Assembly (NCBI GenBank): GCA_964397305.1
Contig: CAYNIP010000006.1
Coordinates: 1 to 64,000, forward strand
Origin: JAAUTY01 sp964397305
GTDB lineage: Bacteria > Cyanobacteriota > Cyanobacteriia > Cyanobacteriales > Spirulinaceae
Reading direction: 5' to 3'
DNA length: 64,000 bases
This document shows, in pieces, positions 25,523-35,181 of this stretch. Numbering within the stretch: the first letter of the stretch is position 1; every line of letters begins with the position of its first letter. A model generated the notes under the pieces. That model was not told where the DNA came from. It was given only the letters and a program-made list of their open reading frames with translations, and made no database searches. Both the position numbers and the translations under genes were made by a program.

Positions 25523-27016
25523 TTAAATCGCTTTGAGTTTGCGGAAGGCGAAAATGGTCATGCCTAACAGCATGAAGCCATGCTTGAAGCGGCTGATATT
25601 GGTTGTGCCATAGGTGCGTTCGCGGTAGCGGATCGGGATCTCGACAAACTTCAAATTGAGCTTTGACGATCCTAGGATTAAATCGAAATCGCCAAAAGGA
25701 TCGAAGTCACCGAAATAGCTGCGATTGGCAGCCAGCTTCTCATAGTCACTGCGGCTGATAACTTTGGTGCCGCAAAGAGTGTCTTTGATCGGTTGGTTCA
25801 GCAGCCACGAAAAGACAATGCTAAAGAATTTATTCGCCAGAAAGTTAAGGAAGCGCATTGCCTGATCTTCCATGGGATAGACTAGGCGACTGCCGTTAAT
25901 GTACTCGCCTTTGCCGGAGGCGATCGCCTGGTAAAACTTCGGCAAATCCTCTGGAGGCACTGTCAGATCGGCATCTAGAATCATGAGAATATCGCCGGTC
26001 GCTGCCGCAAATCCTTTACGGACAGCATCGCCCTTGCCCTTGCCATCTTGGATCAGTAAGCGAATTTTGGTCTCTGGATAAGCCGCGATAACGCGCTCAA
26101 TTTCCTCAACCGTGCCATCGGTCGAATGACCATCGACGAAAATAATCTCCTGAGATGTGCCAAACTTCGGCAACCGCTGAATTGCGTCTTCAATATTGCC
26201 CTTCTCATTACGGCAGGGAATCACAATCGACACTGAACGCTCGCGCTGGTGAGAGGCTGAGGGTTGGAGGCGAGCAACAAAGTGGGAGGAGAGACAAAAA
26301 TGGTTGAGGATAGGAAGTGTGGCGAGATATTTGTTGGCCAACTGCGTTAGCGGGGGCAAATTCTTGGGGACGAGAACCTTGTTTTCGGTTTTGACGACCT
26401 CGAAATCGGCGAGATGCAGCAGGCCGGTAATGTCGTGGGTGGAGAGCCAGTTTTGATGCTGCTGAGGCATCTTTAGGCGCAGTTTTTCGGCGAATTGGAA
26501 GAGACCTTCCCAGACAAAATTGTAGTAGGTGATGATGAGGCGCGTGTTAGGCGTGCAGAGGGATTTCAGATTCTTGAATGTTGATTCGACATCAATAAGA
26601 TGGCCGATGACATCGCAGAGAATGATGAAATCAAAAGTTTCATCAAGCTGAAAAGTTTCTAAATCAGCGGTGATGAATTCTAGGTTGGGCTGCTGAGCAT
26701 GTCGCTGAGAAGCAAGGCGAATCATTTCAGGACTCAGATCGACACCGACACCCCGCTGAGGATTGAGAGTTGCCAAGAGATCGCCCAGGCCGCAGCCTAG
26801 TTCGAGAACTGTTGCGCCTTCAGGAATCAGAAAACGATAGTAGTTGTGTTGCTGGCGGTAATAATAGCTGGCGCGCTTTTGCCAGCGATCACGCTGGGGA
26901 GCAAGGCGATCGAAGCGATCACGAATCTGCTGCTTGAGGAGGCGATCACGCTCGACCTGAACGGAATAATTTTTCTGAGAAGTATGAAGTTCAGTCGATA
27001 GCGGCAATTTACTCAT
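25523..27016 (-). CDS. fusion: N-terminal methyltransferase + C-terminal GT2 (DPM1-like) glycosyltransferase
   Basis: The 497-residue protein joins two enzymes. Residues about 35-245 are a class I SAM methyltransferase: ATVLELGCGLGDLL, VGVDLSPEMI, FDFIILCDVIGHL. Residues about 255-497 are a family 2 glycosyltransferase of the dolichyl-phosphate mannose/glucose type: SIVIPCRNEKGNI, IIFVDGHSTDGT, ILMILDADLTVPPEDLP, with the DAD metal-binding triad and the RERTYGTTNISRFKHG C-terminal signature. It lacks C-terminal membrane helices, so the sugar is probably moved to polyprenyl phosphate at the membrane surface, to be used by the GT39-like protein two genes downstream. The start ATG directly abuts the stop of the asparagine synthetase gene. 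Confidence 0.82.
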   Translation of the reverse strand: MSKLPLSTELHTSQKNYSVQVERDRLLKQQIRDRFDRLAPQRDRWQKRASYYYRQQHNYYRFLIPEGATVLELGCGLGDLLATLNPQRGVGVDLSPEMIRLASQRHAQQPNLEFITADLETFQLDETFDFIILCDVIGHLIDVESTFKNLKSLCTPNTRLIITYYNFVWEGLFQFAEKLRLKMPQQHQNWLSTHDITGLLHLADFEVVKTENKVLVPKNLPPLTQLANKYLATLPILNHFCLSSHFVARLQPSASHQRERSVSIVIPCRNEKGNIEDAIQRLPKFGTSQEIIFVDGHSTDGTVEEIERVIAAYPETKIRLLIQDGKGKGDAVRKGFAAATGDILMILDADLTVPPEDLPKFYQAIASGKGEYINGSRLVYPMEDQAMRFLNFLANKFFSIVFSWLLNQPIKDTLCGTKVISRSDYEKLAANRSYFGDFDPFGDFDLILGSSKLNLKFVEIPIRYRERTYGTTNISRFKHGFMLLGMTIFAFRKLKAI

Positions 27017-28993
27017 TCACGTAGGCGTCGGTTTGCTTGAGTCGAGGGAATCCAGCCAGGCTTGAAACATTAAAACATCCCAGAGGTAATATTGCCAATT
27101 GTTTTTGCCCGCAAGGTGCTCCTGCCACTTCTGGCGGATAGGTTCAGCGGCGAACCAACCCTGCTGCTGTAAGCGGTGCGGGCTCAGCAGCGATTCAGCC
27201 CAGTCTCGGAGCGGGCCGCGCAGCCACTGATCGATGGGAACCCCGAAACCCATCTTCGGGCGCTCGAATAGGGTCGGCGGGACATAGCGGCCGAGAACCT
27301 GCCGCAGGAGCCACTTCCCTTGACCGTCGCGGCGCAGCTTGAAGTCTAGGGGGAGCGACCAGGCAAATTCTACGAGCTGGCGATCCAGGAAAGGGATGCG
27401 CGTCTCCAAGCTGACCGCCATGGCAGCGCGATCGACTTTGGTGAGGATGTCGCCGGGCAGGTAGGTGATGGCGTCGAGGTACATCATGCGCTGGGTAAAG
27501 TCGGGGAGATGGGCCCAGAGAGCGGGATTGTTGAGGGCAGTAGCGGGCTCCTGCGAGCCGAGGGCAATGGTCTCGGGCTCAGCCCAATGAGAGACGAGTC
27601 GCCGATACATGGCTTCGGGTTGACTGAGTTCCAGCATTTCGGCCAGCTTGTGAAGTTTGTCGCCTACTTGCGGGCGGCGGAGGCGCGGGGGCAAGAGGGG
27701 GCGGAGGTGGTCGAAGGTCTGCTGCCAGGCTTGAGGCGATCGCCCGCGAATTGCTCCCGCCGCCAGCGATCGCAGCGGCGACGGCAGCCAAGCGAGGGGT
27801 TGCCGCCACTGGCGATCCCAGAGGTAACGATTGTAGCCGCCGAAAAGCTCGTCGCCGCCATCGCCAGACAGGCTGACAGTGACATGCTGGCGAGCAAGTT
27901 GAGAGACTAGGAAGGTGGGAATTTGCGAGGAGTCAGAAAAGGGCTCATCATAAAGCGCGGGGAGCTTGGGAATGACTGCCAGAGCATCGGCGGGCGTAAC
28001 GTACCATTCTGTATGCTCAGTGTCGAGATGCTGGGCGACGGCTTTAGCTGCTTCCGCTTCGTTATAGGCTTGCTCGTGAAACCCAATCGTGAAGGTTTTC
28101 ACGGGCTGGCTGCTCTCAGCTTGCATCAGCGCGACTACGGTGGAGGAATCAAGGCCGCCGGAGAGAAAAGCGCCGAGGGGGACATCCGCAATCATTTGCC
28201 GGCGGACGGCAAATCGGAGGTGTTGGTCCAGTTGATCGGCAGCCTCGCGGGCAGTGCCCGTGAAGGGCTGTTGCGTACCGGCTTCTGCCACCACTTTGAG
28301 CGACCAATAAGCAACGGGTTGTTCGTCCCGTGCTTGGGGATGGGGTAGGCGGAGCAAGGTAGCCGGGGGCAGCTTGTAGATCGTTTGGAAAATGGAATGG
28401 GGGGCAGGAATATAGTTATGGCGCAGCAGGAGGGCAATCGCATCGCGGTTAATCTGGCCTTGCCAGGCGGGATGCTGGCGCAGGGCCTTGAGTTCGGAGC
28501 CAAAGAGCAGCGTTGACCCCTGCCAGCCGTAGTAGAGGGGTTTTTCGCCGAGGCGATCGCGCCCCAGCTGCAACACGCGCTCCTGGCGATCCCAGAGAGC
28601 GAAGGCGAACATTCCTGTGAAGCGAGTTACCGCTGCTGGCACTCCCCATTGACAAATACTAGCCAGCATCACTTCTGTATCAGAGCGGCCGCGAAATTTG
28701 TGACCGAGCGCTTCTAGTTGTTGTTTGAGATCGAGGAAGTTGTAAATTTCGCCGTTGAAGCTGAGGACGTAGCGGCCATCAGCCGAGAGCATGGGTTGAT
28801 GGCCTTCGGGGGAGAGATCGACAATGGCGAGGCGGCGGTGGCTGAGGGCAAGACCCGCTTCAGGATCGGCCCACGTACCGCTGCTGTCGGGGCCGCGATG
28901 GGTGAGGGCCGTCGCCATACGCTGCCCTTGCTGCGCGAGGGTATCGCGATCACAGGTTGCTTCAGTGTTCCAAAATCCAGCAATGCCACACAT
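27017..28993 (-). CDS. asnB: asparagine synthase (glutamine-hydrolysing), polysaccharide-cluster type
   Basis: The 658-residue enzyme is complete. MCGIAGF puts the catalytic Cys at position 2 after Met removal; RGPD, SFNGEIYN and the RSDTEV segment complete the glutaminase pocket; LSGGLDSSTV near 262-271 is the synthetase pyrophosphate loop. AsnB-type proteins in capsule and exosortase clusters usually amidate carboxyl groups of sugars or amino acid decorations rather than supply free asparagine. It is embedded between a GT2 gene and the methyltransferase-GT2 fusion, with 21 and 0 base gaps, which supports a role in glycan modification, but plain asparagine synthesis cannot be excluded. Confidence 0.9.
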   Translation of the reverse strand: MCGIAGFWNTEATCDRDTLAQQGQRMATALTHRGPDSSGTWADPEAGLALSHRRLAIVDLSPEGHQPMLSADGRYVLSFNGEIYNFLDLKQQLEALGHKFRGRSDTEVMLASICQWGVPAAVTRFTGMFAFALWDRQERVLQLGRDRLGEKPLYYGWQGSTLLFGSELKALRQHPAWQGQINRDAIALLLRHNYIPAPHSIFQTIYKLPPATLLRLPHPQARDEQPVAYWSLKVVAEAGTQQPFTGTAREAADQLDQHLRFAVRRQMIADVPLGAFLSGGLDSSTVVALMQAESSQPVKTFTIGFHEQAYNEAEAAKAVAQHLDTEHTEWYVTPADALAVIPKLPALYDEPFSDSSQIPTFLVSQLARQHVTVSLSGDGGDELFGGYNRYLWDRQWRQPLAWLPSPLRSLAAGAIRGRSPQAWQQTFDHLRPLLPPRLRRPQVGDKLHKLAEMLELSQPEAMYRRLVSHWAEPETIALGSQEPATALNNPALWAHLPDFTQRMMYLDAITYLPGDILTKVDRAAMAVSLETRIPFLDRQLVEFAWSLPLDFKLRRDGQGKWLLRQVLGRYVPPTLFERPKMGFGVPIDQWLRGPLRDWAESLLSPHRLQQQGWFAAEPIRQKWQEHLAGKNNWQYYLWDVLMFQAWLDSLDSSKPTPT

Positions 28994-29014
28994 GAGTTTT
29001 GTCGGAGTAATCAG

Positions 29015-29779
29015 TTAGTCCGTCAGCCAGAAGCGGAAAATGTACCACAGCGCTTTAACGCCATCGCGCCAGTTGATTTTCTTCCCTTCAGCGTAAGTAC
29101 GACCGTAGTAGCAGATGCCTAGTTCGTAAAGGCGCCAGCGCCGAACTTTGATCGCTTTCATGGTGAATTCGACCTCGAAGCCGAAGTCGTTACAGCGCAG
29201 TTTCATGTCCTCAAGGACTTCGCGGCGAAACATTTTGTAGCAGACCTCAATATCGGTCAAGGTCATATTCAAGAGCAGATTGATCAGGTTGGAAATTACT
29301 AGGTTGCCTAGCAAGTGGTGAAAGTAAAGAACGCGATGAGGTTTGCCATAGAAGCGGGAACCGTAGACAACATCAGCGCGGTTTTCGGCAATCAGCCGCC
29401 ACATTTCTCCCCAGTCTTGGGGATCATACTCGAGATCGGCGTCTTGAATGACAAGGATGTCGCCGGTCGCATTTTGAAACCCGGTTCGCAGGGCAGCCCC
29501 TTTGCCTTGGTTGCGGCGGTGAAACACGGTCTTAAGGGTTGTGGTAACACCCTCTCGGTGAGCAGCAGCGGTAACAAAACTATGCTCGGTCGTCAAGGCA
29601 ATAGCTTGGGGTTCTGTGCCAAAGGTCTCCAGCAACCATTCGCGCGTGCCATCAGCAGAATTGTCATCAACAATGACAATTTCTTTGGGGACATCGGGCA
29701 AAGCTTGCAGGACTAAAGGAATAACTTGCGGTAAGGTTTGTCGCTCGTTGTAGGCGGGGATGATGACGGAAAGCTTCAT
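29015..29779 (-). CDS. GT2 glycosyltransferase, polyprenyl-phosphate sugar synthase type
   Basis: The protein of about 254 residues begins MKLSVIIPAYNERQTL and follows with IVIVDDNSADGT, GKGAALRTGF and ILVIQDADLEYDP, the usual DXD-bearing core of dolichol/undecaprenyl-phosphate glucose- or mannose-transferases. The C-terminus YYGRTYAEGKKINWRDGVKALWYI is a signature of the DPG/DPM1 group. It lacks membrane helices. I place the start at the ATG at 29779 rather than a TTG at 29797, because the ATG gives the family N-terminus. The gene lies 14 bases after the stop of the upstream GT4 gene. Confidence 0.86.
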   Translation of the reverse strand: MKLSVIIPAYNERQTLPQVIPLVLQALPDVPKEIVIVDDNSADGTREWLLETFGTEPQAIALTTEHSFVTAAAHREGVTTTLKTVFHRRNQGKGAALRTGFQNATGDILVIQDADLEYDPQDWGEMWRLIAENRADVVYGSRFYGKPHRVLYFHHLLGNLVISNLINLLLNMTLTDIEVCYKMFRREVLEDMKLRCNDFGFEVEFTMKAIKVRRWRLYELGICYYGRTYAEGKKINWRDGVKALWYIFRFWLTD

Positions 29780-29793
29780 GGGGAATTTGAAAT

Positions 29794-30936
29794 TCAAGGT
29801 TTTGAAGCCCCCACAGCAGTATACAGAGACTCGTACTGAACGACGATGGCGGGCAAGGAAAAGTGTTGCTTAATTCGTTCTCGAGCGGACTGGCCTCGCT
29901 GCTGGCGTTGGGCCGGACTCAGGGCGATCGCCGCTGACCAAGCAGCAGCCAAAGCGTCAGGACTGCGGGGCGGCACGAGCCAACCAGTATCTCCCACCAG
30001 CCAAGGCGTATCGCCGACTGCTGTAGCAATGCAGGGAACACCGCAAGCCATCGCCTCGCCGAGCGCATTGGGAAAACTTTCCGTGAAGGAAGACAGCGTA
30101 GCAAAATTGAGGGCCGCTTGCAAGCGCGCTATGTCTTGGCGCTCGCCTAGCAAGTGTATCCAGGGACGTAAGTTCAGGGTATCGATTAGCTTCGCTAAGC
30201 TACTATTGTGCCAATCAACGCCAGAACCGCAGAGAAGAAAGCGCAAATTGAGTTGCGATCGCTGCTGTACAAAATAAGCAACAGCGTGTAGAAAGGTGGC
30301 GTGATCCTTCATCGGATGGTAGCGAGCAACTAGCCCAATTAGGAGTGTATCAGCAGGCAATTCTAGCTCGCGGCGCAAGCTATGGTAAGCATCAGAATTG
30401 GGTTGGAATTGAGCAGTATCAAAACCATTCGGAATCACAAGAGTTTTACTGGCTTGATAGCCTAGACGTTCGTGATGCTGGGCACTAGTGCGCGAGTTGT
30501 AGAGAATTCGAGTTGGGCAGGTTGATAGCCAAGCTTCGAGGCGAATTAGAGTAGCGGTGCTGAATTTTTCGTACTTTAAGGAGTAAAGTGACTGACGAAT
30601 ATTCCACAGAATAGGGATAGAACGCGATGCCAAGAAATTGGCTAGTTGTGCTGCCAAATTACCGTGATACATCCAGCCTTGAATGAGGTTGGGATTGAAC
30701 TGACAAACTAGGTGACGGAGTTTGCCAATACTAGCTGGAGATAGTCTTCCTGCCTTGAGGTTGAGGATATGGAGAGGAATCTGAAGAGCGGCAAGGCGAT
30801 CGCCCAAACTGCCGCGGTCCATAAGAGAGATGACGCTGGATTGGAAGCGATCGCGGTCAAGTTGCGACAGCAAACGCACCAGCATCATTTCAGCGCCACC
30901 GGTATCGAGATCGGTGATGACGTGCAGGATTTTCAC
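29794..30936 (-). CDS. GT4-family glycosyltransferase
   Basis: The 380-residue protein is a GT-B-fold glycosyltransferase of family 4. The N-terminal domain opens MKILHVITDLDTGGAEMMLV, a form shared with many capsule enzymes; the C-terminal domain has LLIGLVARYHPMKDHATFL and the ExFPNALGEAMACGVP motif that holds the nucleotide-sugar donor. It starts at a GTG whose GTGA overlaps the stop of the upstream glycosyltransferase by four bases, so the two are translationally coupled. Donor and acceptor are not predictable from sequence. Confidence 0.87.
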   Translation of the reverse strand: MKILHVITDLDTGGAEMMLVRLLSQLDRDRFQSSVISLMDRGSLGDRLAALQIPLHILNLKAGRLSPASIGKLRHLVCQFNPNLIQGWMYHGNLAAQLANFLASRSIPILWNIRQSLYSLKYEKFSTATLIRLEAWLSTCPTRILYNSRTSAQHHERLGYQASKTLVIPNGFDTAQFQPNSDAYHSLRRELELPADTLLIGLVARYHPMKDHATFLHAVAYFVQQRSQLNLRFLLCGSGVDWHNSSLAKLIDTLNLRPWIHLLGERQDIARLQAALNFATLSSFTESFPNALGEAMACGVPCIATAVGDTPWLVGDTGWLVPPRSPDALAAAWSAAIALSPAQRQQRGQSARERIKQHFSLPAIVVQYESLYTAVGASKP

Positions 30937-32087
30937 GGCGCGGCGGCGAGGGTAAGGAGTACTTGCTCGGTGCGAGTAATCAAGTTGACGAGGCTGAAAT
31001 GCTCCATGATACGCGATCGCGGCGGATTATCTCCAGCATAGCGCTGGCGGGTATCGACCTTTGCTAAACCAGCTTGCCAGCCAGCCGTGAGGGCCTTGGG
31101 ATCGCCCGGCGGCACGACGATTCCCGTCTCGCCAACAATCCACGCAGAATCACCAACATCGGTCGCCACACAGGGCAAGCCGCAGGCCATCGCTTCGGCG
31201 ATCGCGTTGGCAAAGCCTTCGCTCGTCGAGGTCAAGGTTGACAGATCGAGGGCATTGTAAACCGCTGGCATATCCTGACGCGCGCCTGCCCAGAAGACGC
31301 GGGCGGCGATCGTCAATTCCTCTGCCAGCCCTTGCAACCAGCGCGCGTAATCGGCCGGCCCGCTCCCTACGCAGACAAAGCGCGCGCGAGGCTGTTGCTT
31401 CCCGAAAGCGCTAGCGGCGCGCAAAAAGGTGGCGTGGTCTTTCACCGGATCGAGGCGGGCGACGAGACCGATGAGCACCTCATCGTCCGGCACGTTCCAC
31501 TCGGCTCGCAGGCGATCGCGCTGACTCGCATCAGGGCAAAATCGCTGCGTGTCGATGCCGTTGGGAATCACCAGCAATGGGCCAGCCGGAAAACCTTTCT
31601 GTACGTGGTAGTCGCGCCCCGCTTGAGAATTGGCAATGACGCAATCGGCCCAAGGTGAGGCCCAAACTTCCAGGCGATCGACGAGGCGTGAGAGCCAATC
31701 GTATTGTTGTAAATCCAGGTTAGAAGCGCGCACTCCCCAGACAATCTTCGCGTTTGGCAAGGCAGGTTTGAGGGCAGCGGCGAGCAGGTTAGCAGTGCTG
31801 AGGTAGCTGTGAAGAATGTCGGGCTGCCAGGCTTGCAATTGGGCGATCAGAGCGCGAAGAAAGGCGAGGATATCCCAGCGATCGCGCTTCTCAAGCGGAA
31901 TCAGTTGAACCGGGCTATTGAGTAGTTCGCTAGCGAGGACTCCGCCTGAATAAAAGCAGAAAACGGCTACCTTGAAATTTCGTGCTGCCAAACCTTTGGC
32001 GAGGTTCACAAGCTGGCGCTCTGCACCACCAATTTCTAGTGAGCGAATCAGAAAAGCAATTCTGAGGGGAAGCTGGGCGGTTGTCAT
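30933..32087 (-). CDS. GT4-family glycosyltransferase
   Basis: The 384-residue enzyme is close in layout to its downstream neighbour: LIRSLEIGGAERQLVNLA at the N-terminus, VLIGLVARLDPVKDHATFL in the middle and SEGFANAIAEAMACGLPCVATDVGD around the donor site. Both neighbours share the VARxxPxKDHATFL phrase, so they probably come from a local duplication. It starts at an ATG inside an ATGA overlap with the stop of the gene upstream and overlaps the downstream GTG by four bases. Confidence 0.87.
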   Translation of the reverse strand: MTTAQLPLRIAFLIRSLEIGGAERQLVNLAKGLAARNFKVAVFCFYSGGVLASELLNSPVQLIPLEKRDRWDILAFLRALIAQLQAWQPDILHSYLSTANLLAAALKPALPNAKIVWGVRASNLDLQQYDWLSRLVDRLEVWASPWADCVIANSQAGRDYHVQKGFPAGPLLVIPNGIDTQRFCPDASQRDRLRAEWNVPDDEVLIGLVARLDPVKDHATFLRAASAFGKQQPRARFVCVGSGPADYARWLQGLAEELTIAARVFWAGARQDMPAVYNALDLSTLTSTSEGFANAIAEAMACGLPCVATDVGDSAWIVGETGIVVPPGDPKALTAGWQAGLAKVDTRQRYAGDNPPRSRIMEHFSLVNLITRTEQVLLTLAAAP

Positions 32088-33244
32088 CGGCGCGATCGCG
32101 TAGCGTCTCGTCGAAATCGCGTTTTACTCACGGCGTCCTCAATAACAGTGACCCACTGTTTCATCACGCGATCGACACTGAAGCGTTCTAGTACGTCGGG
32201 CGCGCGGGCTGCAAGCTGTCGGCGTTGCTCGTCATTTTGCATCAAAACGATCAGCGCTTGGCTGAGCGCATCAAGATCGTTGGCGGGAACCAGCAGTCCG
32301 TCTACACCGTGGCGAATGATTGCCCGCGGGCCGCTAGGACAATCGTAGCTGATCGCTGGCAAACCGCAGGCCATTGCTTCGCAGAGCGCGTTGGGGAAAC
32401 CTTCGTACTGAGAGGTCATGACAAAGAGATCAGCGGTCTTCAAATAGACGGCTGGGTTGGGGACGCGACCGGGAAGCATGACGCAATTCTGCAAACCAAG
32501 CTGTTTCACTTGTTGGCGCAAGGAATCTTTCAGATCGCCATCGCCAAACATCGTGAGTTGCCATTCTGGACAAGTAGTAACAGTTCTGGAAAAAGCAATT
32601 AAGAGTTGGTCAAATTGCTTGACGGGGGCTAAGCGACCGACGGCGACGAGGTGTTTTGTTTTGCTGGGATGGGTTGGGATAGCTTGGGTTTCATCCGGAG
32701 GAGGTAGAACAGGGTTGGGAATGGCGATCGCCCGCCAAGGATAGCGCCGCCGCTGAATCCAGTCGCGCAGTTCTTCGGTTTGGACAACTACTTTGGTAGC
32801 AAAGGGGTAGTAGAGGTGGCGTAGAATTGTCCAAACCAAGCCAATCTTATGGAAGCGTGGATCGCTGCGCTCGGTTGCGATAACCGAAATTTCAGCCCCT
32901 AGTAGTGCTTGAATGACCAAGATATTGGTGACATCGACGTAGGCGATCGCTATATCCGGTTCCGTGTTGAGTAGATCGGCGCGCAAATTGCAAATACCCT
33001 GAATCCGTCGCTGAACCCGACGAATTTGACCTTGTAAATCGTACCAACGCTGCCAGCCATAGGGCTGAGGAGTCGCGCGGATACGTTTGATCCTCTCTGG
33101 AATTTGGTAGGCGTCGGGAACGTGTGAATATAGCGTCAACAGGGTGACTTGGTAACCTACTTGCTGCAAGCTAGTCGCTAGATTTACAATACTGCGCTCT
33201 GCTCCTCCTCCTCCTAAAGAGCTGATGACACAAGTGATGTTCAT
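32084..33244 (-). CDS. GT4-family glycosyltransferase (WcaL/PglH-like)
   Basis: The 386-residue protein shows the GT4 N-terminal SSLGGGGAERSIVNLA and the donor-binding EGFPNALCEAMACGLPAIS followed by DCPSGPRAIIRHGVDGLLV. This last phrase is typical of transferases that add GalNAc, Glc or Gal in capsule and N-glycan assembly (for example the PglH/GtfA group). It directly follows, with no gap, the GT2 gene at 33245 and overlaps the next gene by four bases. The last residues (RRDATRSRR) are a basic extension. Confidence 0.86.
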   Translation of the reverse strand: MNITCVISSLGGGGAERSIVNLATSLQQVGYQVTLLTLYSHVPDAYQIPERIKRIRATPQPYGWQRWYDLQGQIRRVQRRIQGICNLRADLLNTEPDIAIAYVDVTNILVIQALLGAEISVIATERSDPRFHKIGLVWTILRHLYYPFATKVVVQTEELRDWIQRRRYPWRAIAIPNPVLPPPDETQAIPTHPSKTKHLVAVGRLAPVKQFDQLLIAFSRTVTTCPEWQLTMFGDGDLKDSLRQQVKQLGLQNCVMLPGRVPNPAVYLKTADLFVMTSQYEGFPNALCEAMACGLPAISYDCPSGPRAIIRHGVDGLLVPANDLDALSQALIVLMQNDEQRRQLAARAPDVLERFSVDRVMKQWVTVIEDAVSKTRFRRDATRSRR

Positions 33245-34321
33245 CTAGATTTTCTTCCTCAAACCACAGTAAACAAGCAGTTTTTTAATATCGTGCTTAA
33301 TACAGTCAAGGCAAAATTCTCTGATTTCAAATTTGGTTAAACTCGATCGATGGGTTAGCTCTGAAAACCAGAATTTCCACGCCATCCACGCACCGAGATT
33401 TCGAGCTTTATCGCAGACAATGAACCAGCGATCGCCTACATAGTTCTCAAAGCCAGATTCTTCATAAACGCACTCACATCGATTGGCCGTCATTAATTTT
33501 AGCAACCAGGCCTCAGCTTCAAGAACAAAAGTGCGACTAGGCTGAAGCTGAAACTGCCAAAGAGCTTGGTGAGTTTGCCAGTCACTATCAGTAACCTTTA
33601 GCCTGAGGCGCGCAAAGAGAGTTGACCAAACTTTTCGGTTCTCCGACAAGCGCGTTTGCTGGCTGTAGGATTGCCCCATTTGCTGAGGGTGTACTCGATA
33701 TAATAGCAACACTTCGAGAATATTAGCTAACTGAAAGTGATTAGAAGCCCGCACCCAAAGTTCAAAGTCCTGGCAGTAGGTAAATGCGGGATCGTACTGT
33801 AAATTATACCGCTCTAAGTATTCGCGACAAAACATTGCTGTAGGATGTGATAAACCAGTACCGAAAAGAAGCCAATACTGAATCGCTTTGCCATCAGCAG
33901 GATACTGGTTAATGTAGCCTTCTCCCGTGTCGCTCAGGGTCTTAATCCAAGTGCCGCAAATGCCGACATCTGGGTGGTTCTCCATGAATTCTACTTGCTT
34001 AGCAAAGCGTTCTGGCAAGCTGATGTCGTCAGCGTCCATGCGCGCAATATATTGCCCTCGAGCTAGTTGGAGTCCCCGATTCAACGACTTCGGTAATCCC
34101 TGGTTAGTTTGGGTGTAAACTTTGATGCGCCGATCGAGCTGCTCGTGGTGCTGCAAAATACTGGCAGTACTGTCTGTTGAGCCATCATCAATGATAATAA
34201 ATTCAAAGTGCGGGTAAGTCTGTTGCAGAATGCTGTCGATGGCTGGTTTTAAATAACTAGCGCCATTGTAAACAGCCATGACGACACTGATGAGTGGCGG
34301 CGATTCAGTCGTGGCAGACAT
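33245..34321 (-). CDS. GT2-family glycosyltransferase
   Basis: The protein of about 358 residues starts MSATTESPPLISVVMAVYNG, continues YPHFEFIIIDDGSTDST and IARMDADDISLPERF, where DAD is the metal- and nucleotide-binding motif, and has QDFELWVRAS, the usual catalytic ED(Q) region. The first 250 residues are a classical GT-A domain; the rest is a less conserved helical tail. The ATG at 34321 forms a TAATG overlap with the upstream methyltransferase stop codon, which fits better than a start 24 bases earlier. Confidence 0.86.
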   Translation of the reverse strand: MSATTESPPLISVVMAVYNGASYLKPAIDSILQQTYPHFEFIIIDDGSTDSTASILQHHEQLDRRIKVYTQTNQGLPKSLNRGLQLARGQYIARMDADDISLPERFAKQVEFMENHPDVGICGTWIKTLSDTGEGYINQYPADGKAIQYWLLFGTGLSHPTAMFCREYLERYNLQYDPAFTYCQDFELWVRASNHFQLANILEVLLLYRVHPQQMGQSYSQQTRLSENRKVWSTLFARLRLKVTDSDWQTHQALWQFQLQPSRTFVLEAEAWLLKLMTANRCECVYEESGFENYVGDRWFIVCDKARNLGAWMAWKFWFSELTHRSSLTKFEIREFCLDCIKHDIKKLLVYCGLRKKI

Positions 34322-35145
34322 TAGCACAGTGCGACCTCCGACCAAATCTCTCCCCAGTTAATTTGTAGGTGGTGGATAGCAAGGTTTGCGGCATCTATTT
34401 CTTGCTCGAAGCTGTCGCGCGTGTATTCGGTGTAGTGAGTGACATCGCTAAAGTAGAAAAGCCCTAGCTCTTGGCGCAGGGGGACTATCCAATGGCGATC
34501 GAACATGGGAACACGAATTAGGATTTTTGTGGGCTGGAGATGGGTTTGAATTTGTTGTAAGAATTCAACTCGATGCTCGATATGTTCTAGGACATTGGAG
34601 AGGACAACAATGTCGAATTGCTGATTGAAGGGATAGGTGAGGGCGTCACCGTCAATGAAGGTAAGATGAGGGTGTTGAAAGCGTTCCCTCGCGAGTTGCA
34701 AGGAGGCGGGGTGGCTATCGATACCGATGATGATCGCGGCTGATTTTGTAGCTATGTCGTAGGCGAGGGAACCGGTGCCGCAACCAATATCGACGACGCG
34801 ATCGCCTGCTTGAATGCGCTCAGTAAAGAAGTCGTGATAGCGGGTTAGGCGGTGCTTGACGTGAATGCCGCCGTCGTATTTTACTGCTAGCTGGTTGATG
34901 GAGTTGGTGAGGCGATCGTCTAGTTCGAGGAGCGATCGCAGTCCAGCTTTAGGTTCGTTCTGGGCAGCACGCTCTAGAAATAGATTGAAACCAAGCAGCA
35001 GGCTGTCGCGATCTTGGGAATTGAAGAGCGATCGTCGCGAAATTTTGCTGAGCCACTGGCTCAAAATAAGCTGGCAGACGCGATCGGGAATCAAGGATAT
35101 GCCGAAGTAAATGACGTACCTAAGTCGATGTTTAAGCTTGGACAT
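34321..35145 (-). CDS. class I SAM-dependent methyltransferase
   Basis: The product of about 274 residues has an N-terminal helical part and a Rossmann-type methyltransferase domain from about residue 105: RVVDIGCGTGSLAYDI, IIGIDSHPASLQLA, FIDGDALTYPF and FDIVVLSNVLEHIE. It is likely an O-methyltransferase for sugar units. The ATG at 35145 (MSKLKHRL) is preferred to an upstream TTG. Its stop codon shares a base with the start of the following GT2 gene. Confidence 0.82.
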   Translation of the reverse strand: MSKLKHRLRYVIYFGISLIPDRVCQLILSQWLSKISRRSLFNSQDRDSLLLGFNLFLERAAQNEPKAGLRSLLELDDRLTNSINQLAVKYDGGIHVKHRLTRYHDFFTERIQAGDRVVDIGCGTGSLAYDIATKSAAIIIGIDSHPASLQLARERFQHPHLTFIDGDALTYPFNQQFDIVVLSNVLEHIEHRVEFLQQIQTHLQPTKILIRVPMFDRHWIVPLRQELGLFYFSDVTHYTEYTRDSFEQEIDAANLAIHHLQINWGEIWSEVALC

Positions 35146-35181
35146 AACTAGAAGTAACAACTACTTTGATAAAGTGTTATT

